Source: CAZFHZ01 sp964519015 (GTDB lineage: Bacteria; Blakebacterota; Blakebacteria; Blakebacterales; CAYUVJ01). From it: a DNA stretch of 5,370 nt. The DNA lies in the NCBI GenBank assembly GCA_964519015.1, contig CAZFHZ010000172.1:1-5370 (forward strand). The letters run 5' to 3'. Below the pieces are notes generated by a model. It saw only the letters and a program-made list of their open reading frames with translations. It searched no databases and was not told the DNA's origin. Shown here piece by piece: positions 1-4,858 of the stretch (the first letter of the stretch is position 1; each line of letters opens with the position of its first letter). A program made the position numbers and the translations under genes.

Positions 1-638
1 TTCTTCCCCTCGACCTCACCGATGATGTTCATCACCTCCACCGCGTTCGGCTCCGGCCGGCGTTTGTCGATCATGGCCAGGGCCGCCCCCAGCCGCTTCG
101 AATAGGCCCGCGCCATGCGAATGGAGCCTACATCGGGAGCCACGATCACCAGGTTCGGGATGTGCATCCTTTTAAAGAAGGCGGAGAAGGCGATGGCGGA
201 GTAGAGGTGGTCGACCGGGATATCGAAGAAGCCCTGTATCTGGGCGGCATGCAGGTCCATGGTGATGACCCGGTTGGCCCCCGACTTGGTGATCAGATCG
301 GCCATCAGCTTGGAGGAGATGCTCACCCGCGGCTGGTCCTTCCGGTCCTGCCGGCTGTAGCCGTAGTAGGGGATGACCGCCGTCACCCGCTTGGCCGAGG
401 CCTTCCGGGCGGCGTCGATGAGCAGGAAGAGCTCGATCAGGTTCCGGGCCGGGCTGTTGGTGGACTGGACGATGAATACGTCCGCTCCCCGGATGTTCTC
501 CGCATACTTGACGAAGATCTCCCCGTCCGCGAAGGTCTTGATCTCGACGTCGGCCAGCGGCGTCTCCAGGTATTCGGCCATCTCGCGGGCCAGGGTCAGG
601 TTCGAGTTCCCGGTGAACAGCTTGAGGTCGTAGGGCAT
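1..638 (-). CDS. prs: Ribose-phosphate pyrophosphokinase (PRPP synthetase), C-terminus cut by window edge
   Basis: This cytoplasmic enzyme transfers the pyrophosphate of ATP to ribose 5-phosphate, making PRPP for purine, pyrimidine, NAD, histidine and tryptophan synthesis. The visible 212 codons start MPYDLKLFTGNSN at an ATG ending at 638, with a purine-rich GGAAGAG just upstream. Visible landmarks are FADGE (residues 36-40, ATP region), the RQDRK block (96-100), and the PRPP-synthetase signature DLHAAQIQGFFDIPVD (128-143), where His130 is the expected Mg-ATP ligand. APDVG (167-171) and IDKRRPEP (190-197) follow; Lys192 and Arg194 fit the catalytic flexible-loop Lys/Arg pair. Family members are about 315 residues, so roughly the last 100, including the ribose-phosphate-binding DDxxxTGGT loop, lie beyond the left edge. 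The sequence resembles class I enzymes throughout and shows no damage. The upstream co-oriented membrane gene could share its transcript. Confidence 0.97.
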   Translation of the reverse strand, partial: MPYDLKLFTGNSNLTLAREMAEYLETPLADVEIKTFADGEIFVKYAENIRGADVFIVQSTNSPARNLIELFLLIDAARKASAKRVTAVIPYYGYSRQDRKDQPRVSISSKLMADLITKSGANRVITMDLHAAQIQGFFDIPVDHLYSAIAFSAFFKRMHIPNLVIVAPDVGSIRMARAYSKRLGAALAMIDKRRPEPNAVEVMNIIGEVEGK

Positions 639-767
639 GGCACTCTTCCGGGTTGCGTTTCTGTTATGGCCAGCGGTCATCAGGGGAAACCTGTCGGTGA
701 CGCACCGGCGACCGGCCGATGACAACTAAGAAGTAACCGAGTCGTCCGACACGGCTCAAGTCCCACT
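639..767 (-). other. Intergenic spacer between membrane protein gene and prs
   Basis: This 129-bp spacer holds the prs leader. The minus strand shows a small perfect hairpin, CGGTG-CGT-CACCG (plus positions 695-707), but no T-tract follows, so it is not a convincing intrinsic terminator. No -35/-10 pair stands out; TTGAGC-N17-TTACTT just after the upstream stop is too weak to call. There is no tRNA-like T-loop motif. Whether prs has its own promoter here or is read from the membrane gene cannot be decided by eye. Confidence 0.5.
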
Positions 768-1370
768 TCATCCGGCCGCCCGGGACATTCCACCGTAGCG
801 GCGTCGCATTCGGTACCACTCGATGACACTTGAAAGAAGTCTCTCCACAAACATCAGGATCAGGAGGGTGAAGTAGAACGCCCACCTCATGGCATCTCCA
901 CTCAGCCAGTTGAGAAGAAGGGCAAAGAAAAAAGCGCTGAAGGCCGCGGTTAGTAGAGGCATGAGCCCTCGACGGATAACCCATCGGACCGGCCCCGCGG
1001 ATGAGTACTTCCTCCAGATTTCGATTTCTTTGGCCTTGCCGGACTCTTCCCAGCGCATCATCCGTTCGACGAGCGCCGGCAGGGGCAGGCCGGCTGACCG
1101 GCGCCAACGGGCCAACTGCAATCCGTAAATCGCCAATCCCAGCAGCAGACCGATCCCGGCCAGCAGGGCGATCAAGGCGGGACCGTCAGGCACCGCGGAG
1201 GGCTCCGGGGGTGCCGGAAAGCGGGCGAAGAATCCCCCGACGCCGGCCAGCACCAGCATGGGAAGCACGGCGAGTACCGGGGAAGGGCGCTCGCGTTCCT
1301 TTCTCCACGCTTCTCCCGGCACCCGCCCGGCAAGGGCGCGGTTGCCGCTGTCCCGGCGGAACTCTCTCAT
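768..1370 (-). CDS. Unrecognised four-helix inner-membrane protein
   Basis: I do not recognise the family of this 200-residue protein. Four hydrophobic stretches are clear: about 32-51 (LAVLPMLVLAGVGGFF), 65-87 (ALIALLAGIGLLLGLAIYG), 134-155 (LMPLLTAAFSAFFFALLL) and 160-183 (WAFYFTLLILMFVERLL). Arg/Lys-rich segments at the N-terminus (1-29), after helix 2 (88-91), before helix 3 (130-134) and at the C-terminus (187-191) predict, by the positive-inside rule, that both ends are cytoplasmic. The protein would be two helical hairpins joined by a charged linker (about 95-130, MMRWEESGKAKEIEIWRK) that looks like an amphipathic helix lying inside. The ATG at 1370 is supported by AGGA seven bases upstream. 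The gene is divergent from the amidohydrolase (71-bp gap) and co-oriented with prs. Codons late in the gene are more AT-rich (CTA CTA, CTT CTT TCA AGT) than early ones. The hydrophobic pattern and the ribosome-binding site make a real gene likely; function unknown. Confidence 0.75.
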   Translation of the reverse strand: MREFRRDSGNRALAGRVPGEAWRKERERPSPVLAVLPMLVLAGVGGFFARFPAPPEPSAVPDGPALIALLAGIGLLLGLAIYGLQLARWRRSAGLPLPALVERMMRWEESGKAKEIEIWRKYSSAGPVRWVIRRGLMPLLTAAFSAFFFALLLNWLSGDAMRWAFYFTLLILMFVERLLSSVIEWYRMRRRYGGMSRAAG

Positions 1371-1441
1371 CCTATAGTCCTGCGGTGGGGCGTTCTCGGA
1401 ACCGGTCGCTCCCAGTCTACACCCCAGGCCCGGAGGCCGTC
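1371..1441. other. Short divergent intergenic region between membrane protein and amidohydrolase genes
   Basis: These 71 bp must carry the start signals of both divergent genes unless promoters lie inside coding sequence. The two ribosome-binding sites are visible: GGAGG at 1432-1436 for the plus-strand gene, and AGGA on the minus strand seven bases before the ATG at 1370. TTCTCG-N17-TCTACA on the plus strand has about the right spacing for a housekeeping promoter but matches only half of each hexamer, so no promoter is called. Confidence 0.5.
1432..1436 (+). promoter_or_regulatory. Ribosome-binding site of the amidohydrolase gene
   Basis: GGAGG lies five bases before the ATG at 1442. It decides the start, because the frame is open far upstream and an internal ATG occurs at 1451. 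Only the 1442 start keeps the whole signal peptide with a ribosome-binding site at normal distance. Confidence 0.75.
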
Positions 1442-3124
1442 ATGAGCCTGATGCCCGCCCCCCTGTTCTCCATCCCGCTGCTGGCGGCCGTCGTCCTGGC
1501 GTTGGCCGGCTGCGCCGCCCGTCCGGCGGTGGAGGCCGACCTGGTCCTGCGCGGCGGGCACGTCTGGACGGTGGATCCGGCCCGGTCCGAGGCCGAGGGG
1601 GTGGCCGTCTGGCAGGGGCGCATCCTGTCGGTGGGCTCCGACGCCGAGGTCTCCGCTCTTATCGGTCCGAAGACCCGGGTGGTGGAGTTGGACGGACGGC
1701 TCCTCCTGCCGGGCTTCGTGGACGACCACACCCACTTCCTGACCGGGGGCTTCTCACTGAGCGAGGTGAAGCTCAAGGACGCCGCCGACCCGGAGGAGTT
1801 CGGTCGGCGGCTGGCCGCCCATTCGGCCGGGCTGCCGCCGGGCGCCTGGATCACCGGCGGGACCTGGGACCAGGACCGCTGGCCGGGAAGGGAGCTGCCC
1901 ACTGCCGCCCTGATCGACCGCTACGTCCCCGACCGCCCCGTCTTCGTGAGCCGCTACGACGGCCACATGTCGGTGGCCAACTCCCTGGCCCTGCGGCTGG
2001 CCGGCGTGACCGCCCGCTCCCCCGACCCCGAGGGAGGGGTGATCGTGCGCCGGGCCGGGTCGCGGGAACCAGCCGGGGTGCTCAAGGACACGGCTCAGGA
2101 GCTGGTCTACCGGGTCATGCCCGAGGCGGGGGAGGCCGAGGTTCGGGCGGCCCTGGAAGCGGCCCTGGCCGAGGCCCGCCGAGTCGGGGTGACCAGTCTG
2201 AGCGACATGAGCCTGGACGCCCGCGAGCTGCGCATCTTCCAGGACCTGCTGGCCGCCGGCCGGCTGACCGCCCGCATCAACGGCCTGTGGCCGCTGGCGC
2301 GCTGGCGCGAGCTGGAGCGGCTCGGCCTGCGACAGGATTTCTCCGACCGTGATCTCATCAAGGTGGGTTGCCTAAAGGGCTTCGTGGACGGCTCGCTCGG
2401 CTCCTCCACCGCCCTCTTCTTCGAGCCCTATACCCACGATCCCTCCACCCGCGGGATCTTCATCACCCCTCCCGAGGAGCTGCGGCAGCAGATCCTGGCC
2501 GCCGACGCGGCCGGGCTGCAGGTGGCCGTGCACGCCATCGGCGACCGGGCCGTGGCCTGGCTGCTCGATGCCTACACCGAAGCGGAGCAGCGCAACGGAC
2601 CTCGCGACCGCCGCTTCCGGATCGAACACGCCCAGCATGTCCGTCCCGAGGACTTCCCGCGCTTCGCCGAGCTGGGGGTGATCCCCAGTGCGCAGCCCTA
2701 TCACGCGGTGGATGACGGCCGCTGGGCGATCGAGCGGGTCGGGGAGGAGCGAGGCCGGACCACCTACGCCTTCCGCACCTTCCTGGAGGCCGGAGCGCGG
2801 CTCTGCTTCGGTACCGACTGGACGGTGGCCCCGCTCGACCCCCTGCTGGGGATCGACGCCGCCGTCCACCGCCGCACCCTGGACGGTGCCCACCCCGACG
2901 GCTGGTACCCCGAGCAGAAGCTGAGCGTCGAGGAAGCGATCGGTGCCTACACGCTCGCCTCGGCCTACGCTTCCTTCGACGAGGGGGTCAAGGGAAGCGT
3001 CACTCCCGGCAAATGGGCCGACCTGGTGGTGCTTTCCCGCGATATCGTGCGCCACCCCGAGGAGATCGCCGGCACCGAGGTAGTGCTGACGGTGGTGGGG
3101 GGACAGGTGGTCTTCGAGAAGTAG
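1442..3124 (+). CDS. Lipoprotein amidohydrolase of the amidohydrolase-3 (YtcJ/NfdA-like) family
   Basis: A complete 560-residue metal-dependent hydrolase of the amidohydrolase superfamily, probably acting on an amide, formamide or related C-N bond; the substrate cannot be told from sequence. The start at 1442 has GGAGG five bases upstream and gives a clean lipoprotein signal: a hydrophobic stretch followed by LAGC with Cys24 as the lipidation site. After an N-terminal beta-sandwich strand (EADLVLRGGHVWTVDP) come the superfamily landmarks: the metal-binding HxH in LPGFVDDHTHF (His96, His98), KGFVDGSLGSSTA (Lys312, a candidate carboxylated lysine, and Asp316), VAVHAIGDRAV (His364), RIEHAQH (His396) and CFGTDW (catalytic Asp459). 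The C-terminal GSVTPGKWADLVVLSRD (518-534) is typical of these enzymes. All expected ligands are present, so it should be active. Ala at +2 after the Cys would not retain it in the inner membrane under the enteric Lol rule; whether that rule holds here is unknown. The gene ends 2 bp from the convergent neighbour. The reading frame stays open 147 codons upstream, but that part is antisense to the membrane gene and is not used. Confidence 0.95.
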   Translation: MSLMPAPLFSIPLLAAVVLALAGCAARPAVEADLVLRGGHVWTVDPARSEAEGVAVWQGRILSVGSDAEVSALIGPKTRVVELDGRLLLPGFVDDHTHFLTGGFSLSEVKLKDAADPEEFGRRLAAHSAGLPPGAWITGGTWDQDRWPGRELPTAALIDRYVPDRPVFVSRYDGHMSVANSLALRLAGVTARSPDPEGGVIVRRAGSREPAGVLKDTAQELVYRVMPEAGEAEVRAALEAALAEARRVGVTSLSDMSLDARELRIFQDLLAAGRLTARINGLWPLARWRELERLGLRQDFSDRDLIKVGCLKGFVDGSLGSSTALFFEPYTHDPSTRGIFITPPEELRQQILAADAAGLQVAVHAIGDRAVAWLLDAYTEAEQRNGPRDRRFRIEHAQHVRPEDFPRFAELGVIPSAQPYHAVDDGRWAIERVGEERGRTTYAFRTFLEAGARLCFGTDWTVAPLDPLLGIDAAVHRRTLDGAHPDGWYPEQKLSVEEAIGAYTLASAYASFDEGVKGSVTPGKWADLVVLSRDIVRHPEEIAGTEVVLTVVGGQVVFEK

Positions 3125-3126
3125 CG

Positions 3127-3996
3127 TCAGTATCCGGTCAGTGCGATCGTGCCGTTCACGGCGGCCAGAGTGATCCGGCCGGAGCCGTCTCCGATCAGTG
3201 CGTTCAGGGAGGTCGCTGAACTGCTGACCGTCGTGAGCGGCAGTCCGGTGACGGAAATGGTCCCGTTCACCACGGTGACGGTCAATTCGGCCCCGATCGT
3301 GTCCGGGACGGCCAGAGCGATGACACCATTCACGGTCGAGGCCAGAAGTGCTCCGCCGGCGGTCAGGGCCATCTGACCGGTGATGCTGCCATTGGTGACC
3401 ACCAGGTTTCCTTCACCCTCGACCCCATCCAGGTGGATCCCACCGTTGATCAAGGCGACGTCGAACGGACCGTTGAGGTCCATCAGGTCGAGGTCTCCGT
3501 TGATGCACCCGACCGTGACTTCGGACTCGAAGGTGGAGATTAGGATGCTTCCGTTGATGTTGGTGACCCGGATCTCCCAGTCCGACGGGACCAGGCAGTG
3601 GTATTCCACCATGAAGGATCGCCCCTCCGTGTCGCCGGGCTGGATGGTCTCGACCTGAAGAGAGGAGATGAACCGGCTGAAACGGGCCTCGAGCAAGGGT
3701 AGATGGGAGTCGGCATCCTCCTGGGTGTCCGAGCCAACCCGGCGCACGCCCCAGACCTTCAGCGTGTCCAGTCCCGGTACACCTGTGATCTCGATGGAGC
3801 CGTTGATACCGATCAGCCGGAAGACGGCCGACCCGGTGACCGCTTCTTCGTAGGCGAACTCGGCCGAGGCGAAATAGTCGATCGAACGGACCCCGGTCAG
3901 GTCGCTGGCCAGATCGCAGGCCGCGAGCAGCAGTAGTACGGACAAGCCCGGAACCCAGACCAGCCGTCCGATCGACACCTTCCGCGTTTTCATCAT
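3127..3996 (-). CDS. Lipoprotein with Asn-Gly repeat beta-solenoid (DUF4097-like putative adhesin)
   Basis: A 289-residue envelope protein. The start is ATG at 3996, or the adjacent ATG at 3993; ribosome-binding complementarity is weak for both (GGGATCGGGATC). The N-terminus MMKTRK is followed by a hydrophobic run ending LLAAC, making Cys27 the lipidation site. Asp at +2 (Asp28) would mean inner-membrane retention under the E. coli Lol rule. The mature part begins with a beta-rich domain (about 40-140) containing one NGSIEITG motif, then a series of short strands separated by Asn-Gly: N148, N166, N175, N184, N202, N223, N244 and N281, spaced 9, 18 or 21 residues apart (last gap 37). This pattern fits a right-handed beta-solenoid with stacked turns, as in DUF4097/DUF4098-type 'putative adhesin' proteins. 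Family assignment is by pattern, not search. Cys134 and Cys164 could form a disulfide. The gene is convergent with the amidohydrolase (2-bp gap) and divergent from the small lipoprotein. Its molecular role is unknown. Confidence 0.85.
   Translation of the reverse strand: MMKTRKVSIGRLVWVPGLSVLLLLAACDLASDLTGVRSIDYFASAEFAYEEAVTGSAVFRLIGINGSIEITGVPGLDTLKVWGVRRVGSDTQEDADSHLPLLEARFSRFISSLQVETIQPGDTEGRSFMVEYHCLVPSDWEIRVTNINGSILISTFESEVTVGCINGDLDLMDLNGPFDVALINGGIHLDGVEGEGNLVVTNGSITGQMALTAGGALLASTVNGVIALAVPDTIGAELTVTVVNGTISVTGLPLTTVSSSATSLNALIGDGSGRITLAAVNGTIALTGY
3151..3561 (-). repeat. Asn-Gly turn repeats inside the beta-solenoid lipoprotein
   Basis: This part of the gene (residues about 146-282) encodes eight Asn-Gly pairs in similar settings: NINGSI, CINGDL, LNGPF, LINGGI, VTNGSI, TVNGVI, VVNGTI and AVNGTI. 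On the plus strand they appear as recurring CCGTTGAT, CCGTTCAC or CCATTCAC words. The DNA between them is diverged, so this is an old protein-level repeat rather than a recent tandem duplication. Spacings of 9, 18 and 21 residues suggest one solenoid coil per roughly 18-21 residues, with half-coils at N175. Confidence 0.8.
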
Positions 3997-4059
3997 GATC
4001 CCGATCCCGGGTGAGGAAGTATTGAAAGAGCAGCCGGTGAGGCTATCGCTCTCCCGATG

Positions 4060-4085
4060 ATACGGGATGTCCCGGCGAGTGTTCC
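4060..4085 (-). promoter_or_regulatory. Candidate ECF-sigma-type promoter of the beta-solenoid lipoprotein gene
   Basis: Reading the minus strand, GGAAC (4085-4081) is followed after exactly 16 bases by CGTAT (4064-4060). GGAAC with a 16-17 base spacer and a CGTC/CGTA-type -10 is the usual shape of ECF sigma-factor promoters. Transcription would begin near 4053, giving a leader of roughly 55 bases before the ATG at 3996. Such short matches occur by chance in GC-rich DNA, and no ECF sigma or anti-sigma gene is in the window, so this is only a candidate. Confidence 0.3.
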
Positions 4086-4138
4086 TGTCGCCGGCCGAGG
4101 TCCTCCGGGAAGGTTTAAGGCCACGCATTTCTTCCTGG

Positions 4139-4198
4139 GAAGGATGCTGTCCCCAATCAGGGACACAATGCGTTCCCCTGAGGGGACAGCATTCCTTC
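4139..4198. repeat. Nested 60-bp inverted repeat (enhancer-type dyads or REPIN-like palindrome)
   Basis: The outer arms, GAAGGATGCTGTCCCC (4139-4154) and GGGGACAGCATTCCTTC (4182-4198), pair over 16 bp with one bulged base (T4193). Inside, TCAGGG (4157-4162) pairs with CCCTGA (4176-4181), leaving a 13-base loop. Each half also folds alone: TGTCCC-N6-GGGACA at 4148-4165 and TCCCC-TGA-GGGGA at 4174-4186. The two halves are therefore inverted, related copies of one small palindrome with a conserved tail GGGGACAGCAT(T)CC. It lies between two divergent 5' ends and has no terminal T-run, so it is not a terminator of either gene. It could be binding sites for a sigma-54 activator, being 88-147 bp upstream of the predicted start near 4286, or a REPIN-type element spread by a RAYT transposase. 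Confidence 0.8.
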
Positions 4199-4258
4199 TT
4201 GCGATCCCGCTCCCTGCTGGAAACTGCGTGATTACGGGCTCCAATGGTCAACTCATTT

Positions 4259-4275
4259 CTGGCACAAGTGTTGCA
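4259..4275 (+). promoter_or_regulatory. Sigma-54 (RpoN) -24/-12 promoter of the small lipoprotein gene
   Basis: CTGGCACAAGTGTTGCA matches the RpoN consensus YTGGCACG-RNNN-TTGCW at every defined position except the eighth (A for G). The invariant GG (4261-4262) and GC (4273-4274) have the required 12-bp phasing. The start would be near 4286, giving a leader of about 39 bases before the ATG at 4325, which has a strong ribosome-binding site. Orientation, spacing and position all agree. Transcription from such a promoter needs an AAA+ enhancer-binding protein bound upstream; the dyads at 4148-4188 are the obvious candidate sites. Confidence 0.75.
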
Positions 4276-4312
4276 CTCCCTGCAGGTGAGTACCGGTATA
4301 TCCGACGACGAC

Positions 4313-4318
4313 AGGAGG
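4313..4318 (+). promoter_or_regulatory. Consensus ribosome-binding site of the small lipoprotein gene
   Basis: A full AGGAGG six bases before the ATG at 4325. The frame is open upstream as far as an ATG at 4244, but that ATG has no such site and lies upstream of the sigma-54 promoter, so 4325 is the start. Confidence 0.85.
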
Positions 4319-4324
4319 CAGGGT

Positions 4325-4843
4325 ATGAATCGATCGACCTCCATCATCCTGATGGCGACCCTCATCCTCACAGCCACCGGCTGTGCCGGTGCGCGACTGA
4401 CCGAGATGATCCATACGCCCCCTTCAGGACCTCCCGTCGGGAGTGTCGCGATCGATCCCCAGGGAGGAATCATGGGTGAGGAGATCGCCCTGCACCTGAG
4501 GAACGGGCGTCTCAGGGTGTTCGATCCCGACCAGACCATCCAGATCGCCCGCCGGCTCGGTATCGATGACTACCAGATCAACAGTCCTGAAGGTCTGGAG
4601 GGTCTCAGGAACGGCGGCGTGGATGCCCTGCTGATCGTGAAGACGATGATCGGTTGGGACGGGAAGCCTCAGATCGTGACCGCCCGACTGATCAACACAC
4701 ATACTTCCGAGGTGATCACCGGTCTCTCATGGGAGAACGGCTGGGGTGGAGATTTCGGTTCCGTCGCCGACCGGACCATGAGGAAGGGTGCGTCTGAAGC
4801 AGCACGACAGATATCCGCGTCGCTCCTGTATCGGATCGGGTGA
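4325..4843 (+). CDS. Small lipoprotein with CsgG/LpoB-like layout
   Basis: A 172-residue envelope lipoprotein. MNRSTSIILMATLILTATGC is a signal peptide with lipidation at Cys20; the lipobox ATGC has Ala instead of the usual Leu at -3. The order of elements recalls the alpha/beta fold of CsgG, LpoB and related outer-membrane lipoproteins. A strand GSVAID (39-44) follows a Pro-rich linker (TPPSGPP, 31-37). Next comes a helix with GEEIALHLRNG (51-61), then RLRVFDPDQTIQIARRLGI (62-80), where these families name the 'variable' regulator region. VDALLIVKTMIG (99-110) and PQIVTARLINTHTSEVITGLSWENG (115-139) match the usual 'aDavlvG...vsaRLvdt.tGevl' pattern, and a C-terminal helix ASEAARQISASLL (156-168) closes it. 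This assignment is by layout; sequence identity is not obvious and function is unknown. It has its own sigma-54-type promoter, and its stop lies 15 bp from the convergent propeller gene. Confidence 0.88.
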   Translation: MNRSTSIILMATLILTATGCAGARLTEMIHTPPSGPPVGSVAIDPQGGIMGEEIALHLRNGRLRVFDPDQTIQIARRLGIDDYQINSPEGLEGLRNGGVDALLIVKTMIGWDGKPQIVTARLINTHTSEVITGLSWENGWGGDFGSVADRTMRKGASEAARQISASLLYRIG

Positions 4844-4858
4844 CGTAAGCATCAGGAC

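Noticed and set aside
162..722. Long plus-strand open frame opposite prs
   Set aside because: It is the reverse-strand shadow of a highly conserved gene; its product is low-complexity Gly/Asp/Val-rich and resembles no known protein.
639..767. tRNA or small RNA gene in the spacer upstream of prs
   Set aside because: No T-loop GTTCRANYC motif and no cloverleaf arms; only a 5-bp hairpin without a T-tract.
1001..1441. Open frame extending the amidohydrolase 147 codons upstream of the chosen start
   Set aside because: It is antisense to the membrane protein gene and rich in Arg/Pro/Ala, as expected of a GC-rich shadow frame. The lipoprotein signal peptide and GGAGG both point to the start at 1442.
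3100..3160. Bidirectional terminator at the convergent junction of the amidohydrolase and beta-solenoid genes
   Set aside because: The stops are 2 bp apart and I see no GC-rich hairpin with T-tracts on either strand.
4131..4142. Small palindrome CTTCC-TG-GGAAG at the left end of the inverted repeat
   Set aside because: Five base pairs with a two-base loop overlapping the larger repeat; no independent meaning can be supported.
4139..4198. Inverted repeat read as a transcription terminator
   Set aside because: It lies between two divergent 5' ends with no gene ending into it, and no run of T follows either arm.
4246..4258. IHF-like site (TCAA-N4-TT core) just upstream of the sigma-54 promoter
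   Set aside because: The core fits, but the flanking consensus bases do not, and it lies almost against the -24 element rather than midway to the enhancer. Too weak to call.
3997..4539. Open minus-strand frame extending the beta-solenoid lipoprotein upstream
   Set aside because: It crosses the inverted repeat and the sigma-54 promoter and runs antisense into the small lipoprotein. The signal peptide begins at 3996.
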